NCBI RefSeq assembly: GCF_019679455.1
Contig: NZ_JAIEZQ010000001.1
Coordinates: 930,001-994,000 of the forward strand
Source of the DNA: Nocardioides jiangsuensis
GTDB lineage: Bacteria > Actinomycetota > Actinomycetes > Propionibacteriales > Nocardioidaceae
Reading direction: 5' to 3'
Length of the DNA stretch: 64,000 nucleotides
Numbering within the stretch: the stretch's first letter is position 1; each line of letters begins with the position of its first letter. Below, piece after piece: positions 8,378 to 16,693 of this stretch. A program made the translations under genes and the position numbers. The notes below the pieces were generated by a model. The model searched no databases. It was not told the origin of the DNA and worked only from the letters and a program-made list of their open reading frames with translations.

Positions 8378-8967
8378 GCCTGCTCCAGGAAGTTCGCGAC
8401 CAGGGTGGCACCGTGCTCGCTGAGCACCGACTCCGGGTGGAACTGCACGCCCCACAGCGGCCTCTCCCGGTGCGCGACGCCCATCACCACCGGGCCGTCC
8501 TCCCCCGCGCACCAGGCGGTGGCGGCGAGTACGGCGGGCAGGGTGACCGCCGCGAGCGAGTGGTACCGCACCGCGTGGAACCCCTGCGGCACGCCGCGGA
8601 AGATCCCGCTCCCGTCGTGGGTCACCTCCGCCACGTCACCGTGGGACGGCGCGACCGCGGCCACTCGGCCGCCGTACACCGAGACCAGGCCCTGCATGCC
8701 GAGGCAGACGCCGAGCACGGGCACCGTCGCGTCGAGGAGCACCGCGCGGCCGACCGAGAAGTCGCGCTCGGTGTCCGGGTTGCCCGGGCCGGGCGAGAGC
8801 ACGACGTGGGTGAACCCGCGGCCGAGCACGTCGTCCTCGGTGACCTCGTCGTGCTCGACGACCACGGGCAGCTCGCCGGTCACGGACGCGAGGAGGTGGA
8901 CCAGGTTCCAGGTGTAGGAGTCGTGGTGGTCGACCACGACGACACGTGGGACCACCGGCGGGGTCAT
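8374..8967 (-). CDS. pabA: Aminodeoxychorismate/anthranilate synthase glutaminase subunit (PabA-like)
   Basis: A 197-residue class I glutamine amidotransferase that passes ammonia to a chorismate-aminating partner, most likely PabB encoded immediately downstream. Visible are the N-terminal VVVDHHDSYTWNLV strand, the oxyanion LSPGPGNP, the nucleophile Cys88 in GVCLGMQG and the His-Glu dyad in GVQFHPESVLSEHG. It overlaps both neighbours by 4 bases. The subunit could also serve a TrpE encoded elsewhere, since many bacteria share it. Confidence 0.88.
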   Translation of the reverse strand: MTPPVVPRVVVVDHHDSYTWNLVHLLASVTGELPVVVEHDEVTEDDVLGRGFTHVVLSPGPGNPDTERDFSVGRAVLLDATVPVLGVCLGMQGLVSVYGGRVAAVAPSHGDVAEVTHDGSGIFRGVPQGFHAVRYHSLAAVTLPAVLAATAWCAGEDGPVVMGVAHRERPLWGVQFHPESVLSEHGATLVANFLEQA

Positions 8968-10865
8968 GTCAGGAGCTCGAGCACGAGGTCGTGGATCAGC
9001 TCGTAGCCGTGCTCGGTGAGGATCGACTCGGCGTGGAACTGCACCCCGCGGAAGTGCGGGCCCGAAAGCATGTGGATGTCCCCGCTCTCCGGGTCGGCGG
9101 CGACCTCGACGCCCTCGGGCAGGCCCGTGCCGTCGACCCGGCCGACGAAGGTGTTGTAGAAGCCGACGTTCTCCTCGCGGCCGGCCAGGCTGACCGGCGA
9201 CTGGGTGCCCTGGAACACGATGTCCTTGTAGCCCAGGTCGATCCCGAGCCTGCTGCACAGCACCTGGTGGCCGAGGCACACCGCGAGGAAGGGCTGCCCG
9301 GCGGCGAGCAGCTCGTCGACGGCGGCGCGGAAGGCCGCGATCTTCGGGTGGTCCCCGTCCCGCGGGTCGCCGGGCCCGGGGCCGACGACGACCAGGTCGA
9401 AGCCGTCGAGCGCGCCGGGGGTCCAGTCCTCGTGCCGGACGACGGTGCTGGTCATGCCCATCACCGCCAGCACGTGGCGGAGCATGTTCACGAAGTCGTC
9501 CTCGCCGTCGAGGATGACCGCGCTGCGGCCCTTGAGCTCGGGTGCGGGCGCGGAGCCGCCCTGGTCGGTGAGCCAGAACTTGCTGAGCCGCTGGTTGCGG
9601 GAGTTCAGCGCGATCAGCACGTCCTCGTCCTGGGCGAGCTCCGCGACCCCGCCCGGGGCGGTGCCGACCGGCGGGACCAGCCCGAACGCGGTGAGGATGC
9701 CGCCCGCCTTCGCGTGCGTCTCGGCCACCTCGTACGCCGCCTCGGAGTCACGCACCAGGGTGGCCCCGGCGGTGACCTTGAGCGCACCGTCCGGGGAGAC
9801 CTCCGCGGTGCGGATCACGATCGGGGAGTCCGCGGTGGGCCGGCCCTGGGTGTCCCGGCCGAGCAGCGCGAGCGCGGCGCCGTAGTAGCCGCGGCCCTCG
9901 GACTCGTACTTCTTGATCAGGCGGCAGGCGTTCTCGACCGGCGAGCCGGTGACGGTGGCGGCGTACATGGTGTCGCGCAGCACCGTGCGGACGTCGCGGT
10001 TGGTCCGGCCGGCGAGCAGGTACTCGGTGTGCACGAGGTGCGTCATCGGCTTGAGGAACGGGCCGAGCACCTGGCCGCCCTCGTTGCAGATGTCGCACAT
10101 CATCTTCAGCTCCTCGTCGACGACCATGAAGAGCTCGTAGATCTCCTTCTCGTCGGCGAGGAACTCCAGCAGCCGCTCCTTGCGCTCGGCGGGGTCGTCG
10201 AGCCCCTTGAGCCGGAACGTGCCGCTGATCGGGTTCATCCGGACGTCGCCGCCGTGCACGCTCACGTGCCGCTCCGGGCTCGCCCCGACCAGGAACCGGT
10301 CGCCGGTGAAGAGGCAGAAGGTCCAGTAGGCGCCGCGCTCGCGCTCCAGCAACCGGCGGAACACGGTCAGCGCCTTGCGGGTGTCCCAGTCGGCCAGCTG
10401 CGCCCGGTAGTGCCGGCCCACGACGAGGTTCGCGCCCTCGCCGTTGCCGATCTCGTCCTCGATGATCCGCTCCACCACGACGCCGTACTCGTCGTCGGAG
10501 GTCTCGAAGCCACCGCGGTCCTCGAACTCGACCGGCTCGTCCGGCAGCGCCTCGAGCAGCTCGGCGAGCGGGACCTCGGCCTCGAGGTCGATGTCGACCA
10601 CGACCAGCGGGGCGCCGTCGTCGTGGGCCTCGAAGCCGCGCTCGGCGACCTGGCGGAACGGGACCGCGAGCAGCCGGTCGAAGCGGCGGCCGTCCGCCGG
10701 GACGCCGTCCTCGAGGGGCACGTCGAGCAGGCTCTCCACGACCGAGCGGCGACCGCCGACGAGGGTCACCGTGGCGGAGTCACGCAGCCGGATCGCCGCC
10801 CAGGCCTCGTGCCCCGCCATCGCGTCGAGCGCGGCGGATGCAGGGGAGGCGGCAGGCGTGTTCAT
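8964..10865 (-). CDS. PhzE-like fused chorismate aminase and glutaminase
   Basis: A 633-residue single chain. The N-terminal chorismate-binding domain (about 1-420) is followed by a class I glutaminase domain (about 440-633) with nucleophile Cys530 (AVCLGHQV) and HAESILTEHG. The internal segments MNPISGTFR, MMVDEELKMMCDICN-type and TVTGSPVENACR, and the glutaminase stretch VGFYNTFVGR, match the PhzE (2-amino-2-deoxyisochorismate synthase) branch rather than classical TrpE. PhzE-type enzymes feed phenazines and other antibiotics. No phzD, phzF or phzG lies nearby, so the product may be ADIC or anthranilate. ATG 10865 has no ribosome site; a TAGCGT box about 9 bases upstream suggests a nearly leaderless mRNA. 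Confidence 0.75.
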   Translation of the reverse strand: MNTPAASPASAALDAMAGHEAWAAIRLRDSATVTLVGGRRSVVESLLDVPLEDGVPADGRRFDRLLAVPFRQVAERGFEAHDDGAPLVVVDIDLEAEVPLAELLEALPDEPVEFEDRGGFETSDDEYGVVVERIIEDEIGNGEGANLVVGRHYRAQLADWDTRKALTVFRRLLERERGAYWTFCLFTGDRFLVGASPERHVSVHGGDVRMNPISGTFRLKGLDDPAERKERLLEFLADEKEIYELFMVVDEELKMMCDICNEGGQVLGPFLKPMTHLVHTEYLLAGRTNRDVRTVLRDTMYAATVTGSPVENACRLIKKYESEGRGYYGAALALLGRDTQGRPTADSPIVIRTAEVSPDGALKVTAGATLVRDSEAAYEVAETHAKAGGILTAFGLVPPVGTAPGGVAELAQDEDVLIALNSRNQRLSKFWLTDQGGSAPAPELKGRSAVILDGEDDFVNMLRHVLAVMGMTSTVVRHEDWTPGALDGFDLVVVGPGPGDPRDGDHPKIAAFRAAVDELLAAGQPFLAVCLGHQVLCSRLGIDLGYKDIVFQGTQSPVSLAGREENVGFYNTFVGRVDGTGLPEGVEVAADPESGDIHMLSGPHFRGVQFHAESILTEHGYELIHDLVLELLT

Positions 10866-10965
10866 GGTGCTGAAACGCTATCAGCGGCGGGTACGGCGTC
10901 CGCCCACGTCTTACCTCCCGGGAGCCGGGCGGCGACGTCCCGACGGGCGCGGACGGTCGCCCCGG

Positions 10966-13116
10966 TCAGCCGGCGGAGACGGTGACCATCTGCTGGGTGG
11001 CGCGGGTGAGCACGACGTACAGCGTCGCGCGTCCGGTCGCGGACTCCGACTCGATCTCCTGCGGCTCCACGACGACGATCCCGTCGAACTCCAGGCCCTT
11101 CGTGTCGAGGCCGGTCAGCACCGCGATGCGGGCGTCGGCGCCGCCGAGGCGGTCCTCGCCGAGCTCGTCCCAGGTGTCCAGCCAGCCCTGCACGGAGGCG
11201 CGCCGGGCCGCCGGCACGACGATCCCGACGGTGCCCTCGACGGCGCCGGCGAGCCCCACGACGGCCGCGCGGACCCCCTGCTCGAGGTCGTCGACCCGCC
11301 GCTCCTCGGGGTCCAGCCCCGTGGAGCGGACCGCGTTCGGCAGGTCGGCGTCGAGGCCCACCCGGGCGGCGTACGCGGCGGCGAAGTCGTAGATCTCCTT
11401 GCTGTTGCGGTAGTTCGTGGAGAGGTGGAACTCGTGGCGCGGCTTGTCGCCGAGCGCCTCCTCGCGGGCCCGGCTCGCCTCCCGCGGGACCGGCCACGAC
11501 GACTGCGCCGGGTCGCCGACGATCGTCCAGCTGGCGGCGCGGCCGCGACGGCCCACCATCCGCCACTGCATCGGGGTCAGGTCCTGTGCCTCGTCGACCA
11601 GCACGTGGGCGTACCCGTCGTCCTCGGTGCGGACCGAGGTGCGCGGGCCGGTGGCGTACTCGCGGTCGGACACCGTGGTGACCTCCGGCCGTCCCTCGTC
11701 TACGAGGTGCGCGAGCGGGTCCGGCTCGTGGTCGCGGTCGTGCTCGTGGCTCTCCGGGACGTCGCCGAGCTGGTAGCGCAGCTCGTCCAGCAGCGCGACG
11801 TCCTCGACCGAGTAGTCCCGGGCGCGGTCGCCGGCGCCGCTCCACGACTTCGAGAGCAGCGCGATGTCCTCCTGCGACACGACGCCCTCGCCCACCCGGG
11901 CCAGGAGGTCGGGGTCACGGAGCCAGCCGAGGACGTCGGTGGCGTCCAGGGCCGGCCACCAGGCGCGGGCGAACTCGACGAAGTCGACATTGCCCATCAT
12001 CGTGTCGACGAACTCCTCACGACCGCGGTCGCGGCCACGCTCACCGCGCACCTGGCGCCACATCGCGTCGACCAGCGCGGAGAACACCCGCGGCAGCTGC
12101 CGGTTGCGCTTGCCCCCGGACAGCAGCTGGCGGCGCAGCGCGGACAGGTCACGCCCGGTCAGCACGATGGTGTCGTCGCGGTAGAACACGCGGAAATCGC
12201 GGGGCGCGCCGGGCACCGCCTGCCGGGCGGTACGGCGCATCAGCTCGGCCATCCGCGCCGCGCCCTTGACGTCCGCGACCGCGGGGTCGTCGTGCCGCGT
12301 GCCCTTGACACCGTCGACGACCTCGCCGAGCGAGCGCAGCGCGACCGCGGTCTCGCCCAGCGAGGGGAGCACCCGCTCGATGTAGCGCATGAAGACGCCC
12401 GAGGGGCCGACGATGAGCACGCCGCCGCTCTCGTACCGGCGCCGGTTGGAGTAGAGCAGGTACGCCGCCCGGTGCAGCGCGACCACGGTCTTGCCGGTGC
12501 CGGGACCGCCCGAGATCGACACGACGCCGCGGCCCGGCGCCCGGATCGCCTTGTCCTGCTCGGCCTGGATGGTCGCCACGATCGAGTGCATGGACCGGTC
12601 GCGGGCCCGGGAGAGCTGCGCCATCAGGGCGCCCTCGCCGACCACGACGAGGTCCTCGCCGCGCTCGGCGTCGAGCAGGTCGTCCTCGACGGCGACGACC
12701 TTGTCGGCGGCGCAGCGCAGCACCCGGCGCCGTACGACGCCCTGGGGGTCGGCCGCGGTCGCCTGGTAGAACACCGCCGCCGCGGGGGCGCGCCAGTCGA
12801 CGAGCATGGAGTCGCGGTTGTCGTCTCGCAGGCCGATCCGGCCGATGTAGCGCGGGCCATCGGCGGCGTCGCCCAGGTCGAGCCGGCCGAAGACCAGCCC
12901 CTCGTGCGCGGCGTTCAGCGTGGCCAGGCGCTTGGCGGCCTGGAAGACCATCGCGTCGCGCTCGACCAGGCCCCCCTCGTGCCCGAGCCGGCCGCGGCCG
13001 TGGCCCTCCTTGGCGAGGGCCTCGGCGTTGCGCGCCGACTGCTCCAGCTGCCGGTAGACCCGGTCGACGAACTCCTGCTCGTGAGCGATCTCCTGCTCAG
13101 CGATCTCTGCGGACAA
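10966..13116 (-). CDS. helR: HelR/HelD-type RNA polymerase recycling helicase
   Basis: A 716-residue UvrD/Rep-like superfamily 1 ATPase. It has an N-terminal coiled-coil arm (1-65), Walker A SGGPGTGKT at about 202-210 and Walker B HVLVDEAQD, followed by GDPAQSSW and a C-terminal VVLTRATQQM motif. Actinobacterial HelD/HelR proteins push into RNA polymerase channels to release stalled enzyme. The HelR branch can also dislodge rifamycins. The start is TTG at 13116 with GAGGAG about 13 bases upstream. I looked for the rifamycin-associated element upstream and did not find a convincing copy. A divergent exporter gene follows. Confidence 0.82.
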   Translation of the reverse strand: MSAEIAEQEIAHEQEFVDRVYRQLEQSARNAEALAKEGHGRGRLGHEGGLVERDAMVFQAAKRLATLNAAHEGLVFGRLDLGDAADGPRYIGRIGLRDDNRDSMLVDWRAPAAAVFYQATAADPQGVVRRRVLRCAADKVVAVEDDLLDAERGEDLVVVGEGALMAQLSRARDRSMHSIVATIQAEQDKAIRAPGRGVVSISGGPGTGKTVVALHRAAYLLYSNRRRYESGGVLIVGPSGVFMRYIERVLPSLGETAVALRSLGEVVDGVKGTRHDDPAVADVKGAARMAELMRRTARQAVPGAPRDFRVFYRDDTIVLTGRDLSALRRQLLSGGKRNRQLPRVFSALVDAMWRQVRGERGRDRGREEFVDTMMGNVDFVEFARAWWPALDATDVLGWLRDPDLLARVGEGVVSQEDIALLSKSWSGAGDRARDYSVEDVALLDELRYQLGDVPESHEHDRDHEPDPLAHLVDEGRPEVTTVSDREYATGPRTSVRTEDDGYAHVLVDEAQDLTPMQWRMVGRRGRAASWTIVGDPAQSSWPVPREASRAREEALGDKPRHEFHLSTNYRNSKEIYDFAAAYAARVGLDADLPNAVRSTGLDPEERRVDDLEQGVRAAVVGLAGAVEGTVGIVVPAARRASVQGWLDTWDELGEDRLGGADARIAVLTGLDTKGLEFDGIVVVEPQEIESESATGRATLYVVLTRATQQMVTVSAG

Positions 13117-13291
13117 GCGGTTTCACCGTCTCCTCGACGTCCTGGTGCGCTTTCCCGTCGTTGGAAAAAGCGAGTCGTCAACTCTACCCCGGCGCTGGGG
13201 GGCTCCCGGACCGTTTTCCGGCTGTTCCCCCGCGAGGGCGTCCGAGGGTCGTTCCTTCGCCCCTCCGCTGGGGACATCGGCCGCGTCGGGC

Positions 13292-13322
13292 TTGACCTCA
13301 AGTGAGCTTGAACTTGCAGCAT
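13292..13322 (+). promoter_or_regulatory. SoxR-like (MerR-family) operator and promoter of the MFS gene
   Basis: CCTCAAGTGAGCTTGAAC at 13296-13313 matches 14 of 18 positions of the enterobacterial SoxR box, with a perfect TCAAG-N4-CTTGA dyad. It lies in a 19-bp spacer between TTGACC (13292-13297) and CAGCAT (13317-13322), the overlong spacer that MerR-family activators untwist. Transcription would start at about 13329-13330, the A of the ATG, giving a leaderless mRNA. No MerR-type gene is adjacent, so the regulator would be encoded elsewhere. Confidence 0.55.
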
Positions 13323-13329
13323 CGTCGCC

Positions 13330-14757
13330 ATGACGACCACAGCCGCACCGGCTCCCCCGACCCCTGCCCCGACCACGTCCGCGAGCCTGTTCCGCGGGCC
13401 GCACCTGCCCCTCGCACTCGGCGCGGTCGCCCTGGTCACGCTCGGCGCCTTCGAGGCCCGGGCGGTGAGCACCGCGCTGCCGTCGATGGTGCGCGAGCTC
13501 GACGCGGTCGGGGCGTTCGGGGTGGCCGCCGCCGCACCGGCCGCGAGCTATCTCGTCGCGCTGGCGGTGACCGGCCTGTGGGCGGACCGCCGGGGACCCG
13601 TGCCGCCGCTGCGTCTCGGCATCGCGACGTTCGCGCTCGCCCAGCTCGTCGTCGGCCTGGCGGTGTCGATGCCGGTGGTGGTGGTCGGCCGGCTGCTCGG
13701 CGGCCTGGCCGAGGGGCTGCTCGACGTCGCGCTGATGGTGCTGGTGGCGCGGACGCTGCCCGCGGAGCTGCGGCCGCGGATGTTCTCGCTGTTCGCCGCG
13801 GCGTGGATCCTTCCCTCGGTGCTCGGTCCGGTGGTCACCGGCGTGGTCACCGAGCAGGCGGGGTGGCGCTGGGTCTTCCTCGGGGCGCTCGCCCTCCTGG
13901 TCCCGGCGTGGCTCCTGCTGCGGCCCGCCGTACGCCTGGCCGCCGCCGAGCCGGCCCGTGACCCGTCGCCGGACGCGGCCGCCCGGCCGGAGCGGGCGTT
14001 GGTGCCCTGGGCGGTGACCGCGGCCGCGGCCGTGCTCGTGCTCACGGTGGCCGGTGAGCAGCTCGACTCCCGCACCGGCCCGGCGCTCCTCGCGATCGCC
14101 GGCGGGGCCGCGCTGCTCGCGGCGAGCGCGACCCGGGTCCTCCCCGCCGGGACGCTGCGTGCGGAGCGGGGCATACCGGCGGTGACCCTGGTCCGCAGCC
14201 TCACCGGCGCGGCGTTCAGCGGGGTCGGCGCGTTCCTCCCGCTGCTGCTCACCGTGCTGCACGGGTTCCCGCCCTCGCTGGCCGGCGTCAGCCTGACGAT
14301 CACCGGGGTGACGTGGGCGGCCGGGTCGTGGGCCCAGGGCCGGGACCACACCGTGCCGCGGGTGCTCGTGCTGCGCGCCGGGCTGGCGCTGATGAGCACC
14401 GGGCTCGCGGTCACCACGCTGCTGGCCTGGCCGGGCCTCACGCCCTGGGTCGGCCTCGCCGGCTGGTGCGTGGCGGGGCTCGGGATGGGGCTGGCCTCGC
14501 CCTCGCTCTCGGTGCTCACCCTCGACCTGTCCGCCGACCACGAGCAGGGCCGGAACAGCAGCGCCCTGCAGATGGCCGGCTCCACGAGCATGGCGCTGAC
14601 GCTCGCGGCGGGTGGGACGCTGCTCGCGCTGTCCGCGCCCGACCCGGGACCGCTCGCGTTCGGCTCGACCCTGCTCGGTGGCTTCCTCGCGGCTGTGACC
14701 GGGCTGCTGGTGGCGGGCCGGGTCACGCCGCGGGCGGCGGTTACTTCCGGCGGTTGA
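13330..14757 (+). CDS. MFS transporter (drug-exporter type)
   Basis: A 475-residue major facilitator protein with about 14 hydrophobic segments. The first begins near residue 28, and there is an MFS loop 2-3 motif GLWADRRGPVPPLR, though with a changed G-x-L-D-R core. Similar proteins are annotated as multidrug exporters. There is no ribosome site; the ATG sits at the predicted transcription start of a SoxR-like promoter, so it may respond to redox-active or antibiotic compounds. It is divergent from helR, and its 3' end overlaps the convergent enoyl-CoA hydratase gene by 17 bases. Its substrate is unknown. Confidence 0.8.
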   Translation: MTTTAAPAPPTPAPTTSASLFRGPHLPLALGAVALVTLGAFEARAVSTALPSMVRELDAVGAFGVAAAAPAASYLVALAVTGLWADRRGPVPPLRLGIATFALAQLVVGLAVSMPVVVVGRLLGGLAEGLLDVALMVLVARTLPAELRPRMFSLFAAAWILPSVLGPVVTGVVTEQAGWRWVFLGALALLVPAWLLLRPAVRLAAAEPARDPSPDAAARPERALVPWAVTAAAAVLVLTVAGEQLDSRTGPALLAIAGGAALLAASATRVLPAGTLRAERGIPAVTLVRSLTGAAFSGVGAFLPLLLTVLHGFPPSLAGVSLTITGVTWAAGSWAQGRDHTVPRVLVLRAGLALMSTGLAVTTLLAWPGLTPWVGLAGWCVAGLGMGLASPSLSVLTLDLSADHEQGRNSSALQMAGSTSMALTLAAGGTLLALSAPDPGPLAFGSTLLGGFLAAVTGLLVAGRVTPRAAVTSGG

Positions 14758-15487
14758 GGAAGGCGGTCATCGCGGCCTTGGCCTCGTCGGAGCCGAAGAG
14801 GCGGGCGGAGAGCTTCGCGAGGTCGTCGCCGTGCCGGTCGATCCGGTCGACGAGCGGCCCGCCGAGGAGCTGCTTGGTCTCCCGCAGGCCCTGCGGGTTG
14901 CCCTTCACCAGCGCCGCGCACACCTGGCGCAGCTCGAGGTCGAGCTCGTCCTCGGGGACCGCCTTGGTGACCAGACCCATCTCGGCGGCCGAGGTGCCGT
15001 CGAAGACCTCGCCGGTGAGGAAGGTCAGCGCGGCCGACCGGTCGGTCATCCGGGGAAGCACGCTGAGCGAGATCGCGGCGGGGGTGAGCCCGAGCCGCAC
15101 CTCGGTGAAGGCGTACGTCGCGTCGTCGGCACTGAGCGCGATGTCGGACGCGGCCACGATCCCGATGCCTCCGGCGCGGACGTTGCCGTGCAGCCGGGTC
15201 ACCACCGGCTTGGCCAGGGTGGCGATCCGGCGCTGGAGGTCGACGAGCACCCCGGCCGCCTGCTCCATCCCGTCCGCGCTGGCCTCGGACAGGTCGGCCC
15301 CGGAGCAGAAGGTGCGGCCCTCCGCGCGGACCACCACCACCTTCACCTCGTCGTCGGCCTCGGCGGTCGCGAGGTGCGCGACGAGCTCGCTCACCAGGCC
15401 GCGGGACAGGGCGTTGCGGTTGTGCTGTGAGTCCAGGGTCAGCGTGGCGACGCCCTCGGCGACGTCGTAGTGCACGAGCTCGGTCAT
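14741..15487 (-). CDS. Enoyl-CoA hydratase/isomerase family protein
   Basis: A 248-residue crotonase-fold enzyme. It shows the oxyanion-hole motifs GRTFCSGADLSE (about 57-68) and GNVRAGGIGIVAASDIALS (about 100-118), then FTEVRLGLTPA. Crotonases hydrate 2-enoyl-CoA. In leucine or acyclic-terpene pathways the equivalent step hydrates the carboxylated enoyl-CoA (LiuC/AtuE role). It is the last gene of the eight-gene operon, 24 bases after the acyl-CoA dehydrogenase. The usual second catalytic Glu after LGLTP is not obvious, so the exact reaction is uncertain. Confidence 0.85.
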   Translation of the reverse strand: MTELVHYDVAEGVATLTLDSQHNRNALSRGLVSELVAHLATAEADDEVKVVVVRAEGRTFCSGADLSEASADGMEQAAGVLVDLQRRIATLAKPVVTRLHGNVRAGGIGIVAASDIALSADDATYAFTEVRLGLTPAAISLSVLPRMTDRSAALTFLTGEVFDGTSAAEMGLVTKAVPEDELDLELRQVCAALVKGNPQGLRETKQLLGGPLVDRIDRHGDDLAKLSARLFGSDEAKAAMTAFLNRRK

Positions 15488-15511
15488 GTGGCTCCTCGGT
15501 AGGACGGCGGG

Positions 15512-16693
15512 TCAGTAGGACTTGGGCAGGCCGAGCGAGTGCGACCCGACGAAGTTCAAGATCATCTCGCGCGACACGGGGGCGATCCGCGTGGCCCGGG
15601 CGGCGACGAGCAGGCCGGCCATTCCGTACTCGGTGGTGATCCCGTTCCCGCCGTGCACCTGCACCGCCCGGTCGGCCGCGGCACAGGCGGCCTCCCCCGC
15701 GGCGTACTTCGCCATGTTCGCGGCCTCGCCGGCGCCGGTGTCGTCCCCCGCGTCGTACAGCGCGGCGGCCTTCTGCGTCATCAGCCGGGCCAGCTCGATC
15801 TCGATCTTGGACTGCGCGAGCGGGTGCGCGACGCCCTGGTGCGCGCCGATCGGGGCACCGAAGACCTCGCGGCCCTTGACGTACTCCGTGGCCTTGTCGA
15901 GGGCGAAGCGGCCGATCCCGGTGGCAAACGCCGCGGCCATGATCCGCTCGGGGTTGAGGCCGGCGAAGAGCTGCGCGATCCCGGCGTTCTCGTCGCCGAC
16001 CAGGGCGTCCGCGGGCAGTCGGACGTCGTCGACGAAGAGCGTGAACTGCCGCTCGGGGCTGACGATCTCCATGTCGATCGGCTGGTACTCCAGGCCCTCG
16101 GCGTCGGTCGGGACGACGAACAGGGCGGGCTTGAGCCGGCCGGTGCGCGCGTCCTCGGTGCGGGCCACCACCAGGACGGCACCGGCCTCGTCGACCCCGG
16201 AGATGTAGATCTTGCGGCCCCGCAGCACCCAGCCGTCACCGTCGCGGCGGGCGGTGGTGGTGATGTCGTGGGAGTTCGAGCCGGCGTCGGGCTCGGTGAT
16301 CGCGAACGCCATCGTGAGCGTGCCGTCGGCGATGCTCGGCAGCCACCGCGCCTTCTGCTCCTCGGTGCCGAACCGCGAGATCACGGTGCCGCAGATCGCC
16401 GGCGAGACCACCATCATCAGCAGCGGGCAGCCCTGCGCGGCGAGCTCCTCACAGACCGCGGCCAGGTCGCCGATCCCACCGCCCCCACCGCCGTACTCCT
16501 CGGGCAGGGCCACCCCGAGGTAGCCGTGCTTGCCCATGTCGAGCCACAGGTCGGTGGTCTTCTCGCCGTTGCGTGCCTGGCGCACGAAGTACTCCCGGCC
16601 GTAGCCGGAGGCGAGCTTCGCCACCTCCCTGCGCAGGCTCCTCCGCTCGTCGGCCTCGGTGAACGGGACGGTGGTGTCGGTCTCGGCGCTCAT
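15512..16693 (-). CDS. Acyl-CoA dehydrogenase
   Basis: A 393-residue flavoprotein that introduces an alpha-beta double bond in an acyl-CoA and passes electrons to ETF. The ACAD signatures are MAFAITEPDAGSNSHDI (substrate/FAD loop), YISGVDEAGAVLVVA, and the C-terminal QVHGGNGITTEYGMAGL region where the catalytic base lies in many family members. The ATG at 16693 overlaps the stop of the biotin carboxylase gene by 4 bases. It is the second of two dehydrogenases in the operon, which suggests two different substrates (for example isovaleryl-CoA-like and citronellyl-CoA-like), but the sequence does not settle this. Confidence 0.9.
   Translation of the reverse strand: MSAETDTTVPFTEADERRSLRREVAKLASGYGREYFVRQARNGEKTTDLWLDMGKHGYLGVALPEEYGGGGGGIGDLAAVCEELAAQGCPLLMMVVSPAICGTVISRFGTEEQKARWLPSIADGTLTMAFAITEPDAGSNSHDITTTARRDGDGWVLRGRKIYISGVDEAGAVLVVARTEDARTGRLKPALFVVPTDAEGLEYQPIDMEIVSPERQFTLFVDDVRLPADALVGDENAGIAQLFAGLNPERIMAAAFATGIGRFALDKATEYVKGREVFGAPIGAHQGVAHPLAQSKIEIELARLMTQKAAALYDAGDDTGAGEAANMAKYAAGEAACAAADRAVQVHGGNGITTEYGMAGLLVAARATRIAPVSREMILNFVGSHSLGLPKSY

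Noticed and set aside
8964-10865. Phenazine biosynthesis cluster
   Set aside because: Only the PhzE-like gene is present; phzD, phzF, phzG and phzA/B are missing from the window.
13117-13329. Rifamycin-associated element before helR
   Set aside because: No CTTGC-type dyad with the expected symmetry was found; the only good dyad belongs to the SoxR-like operator of the exporter.
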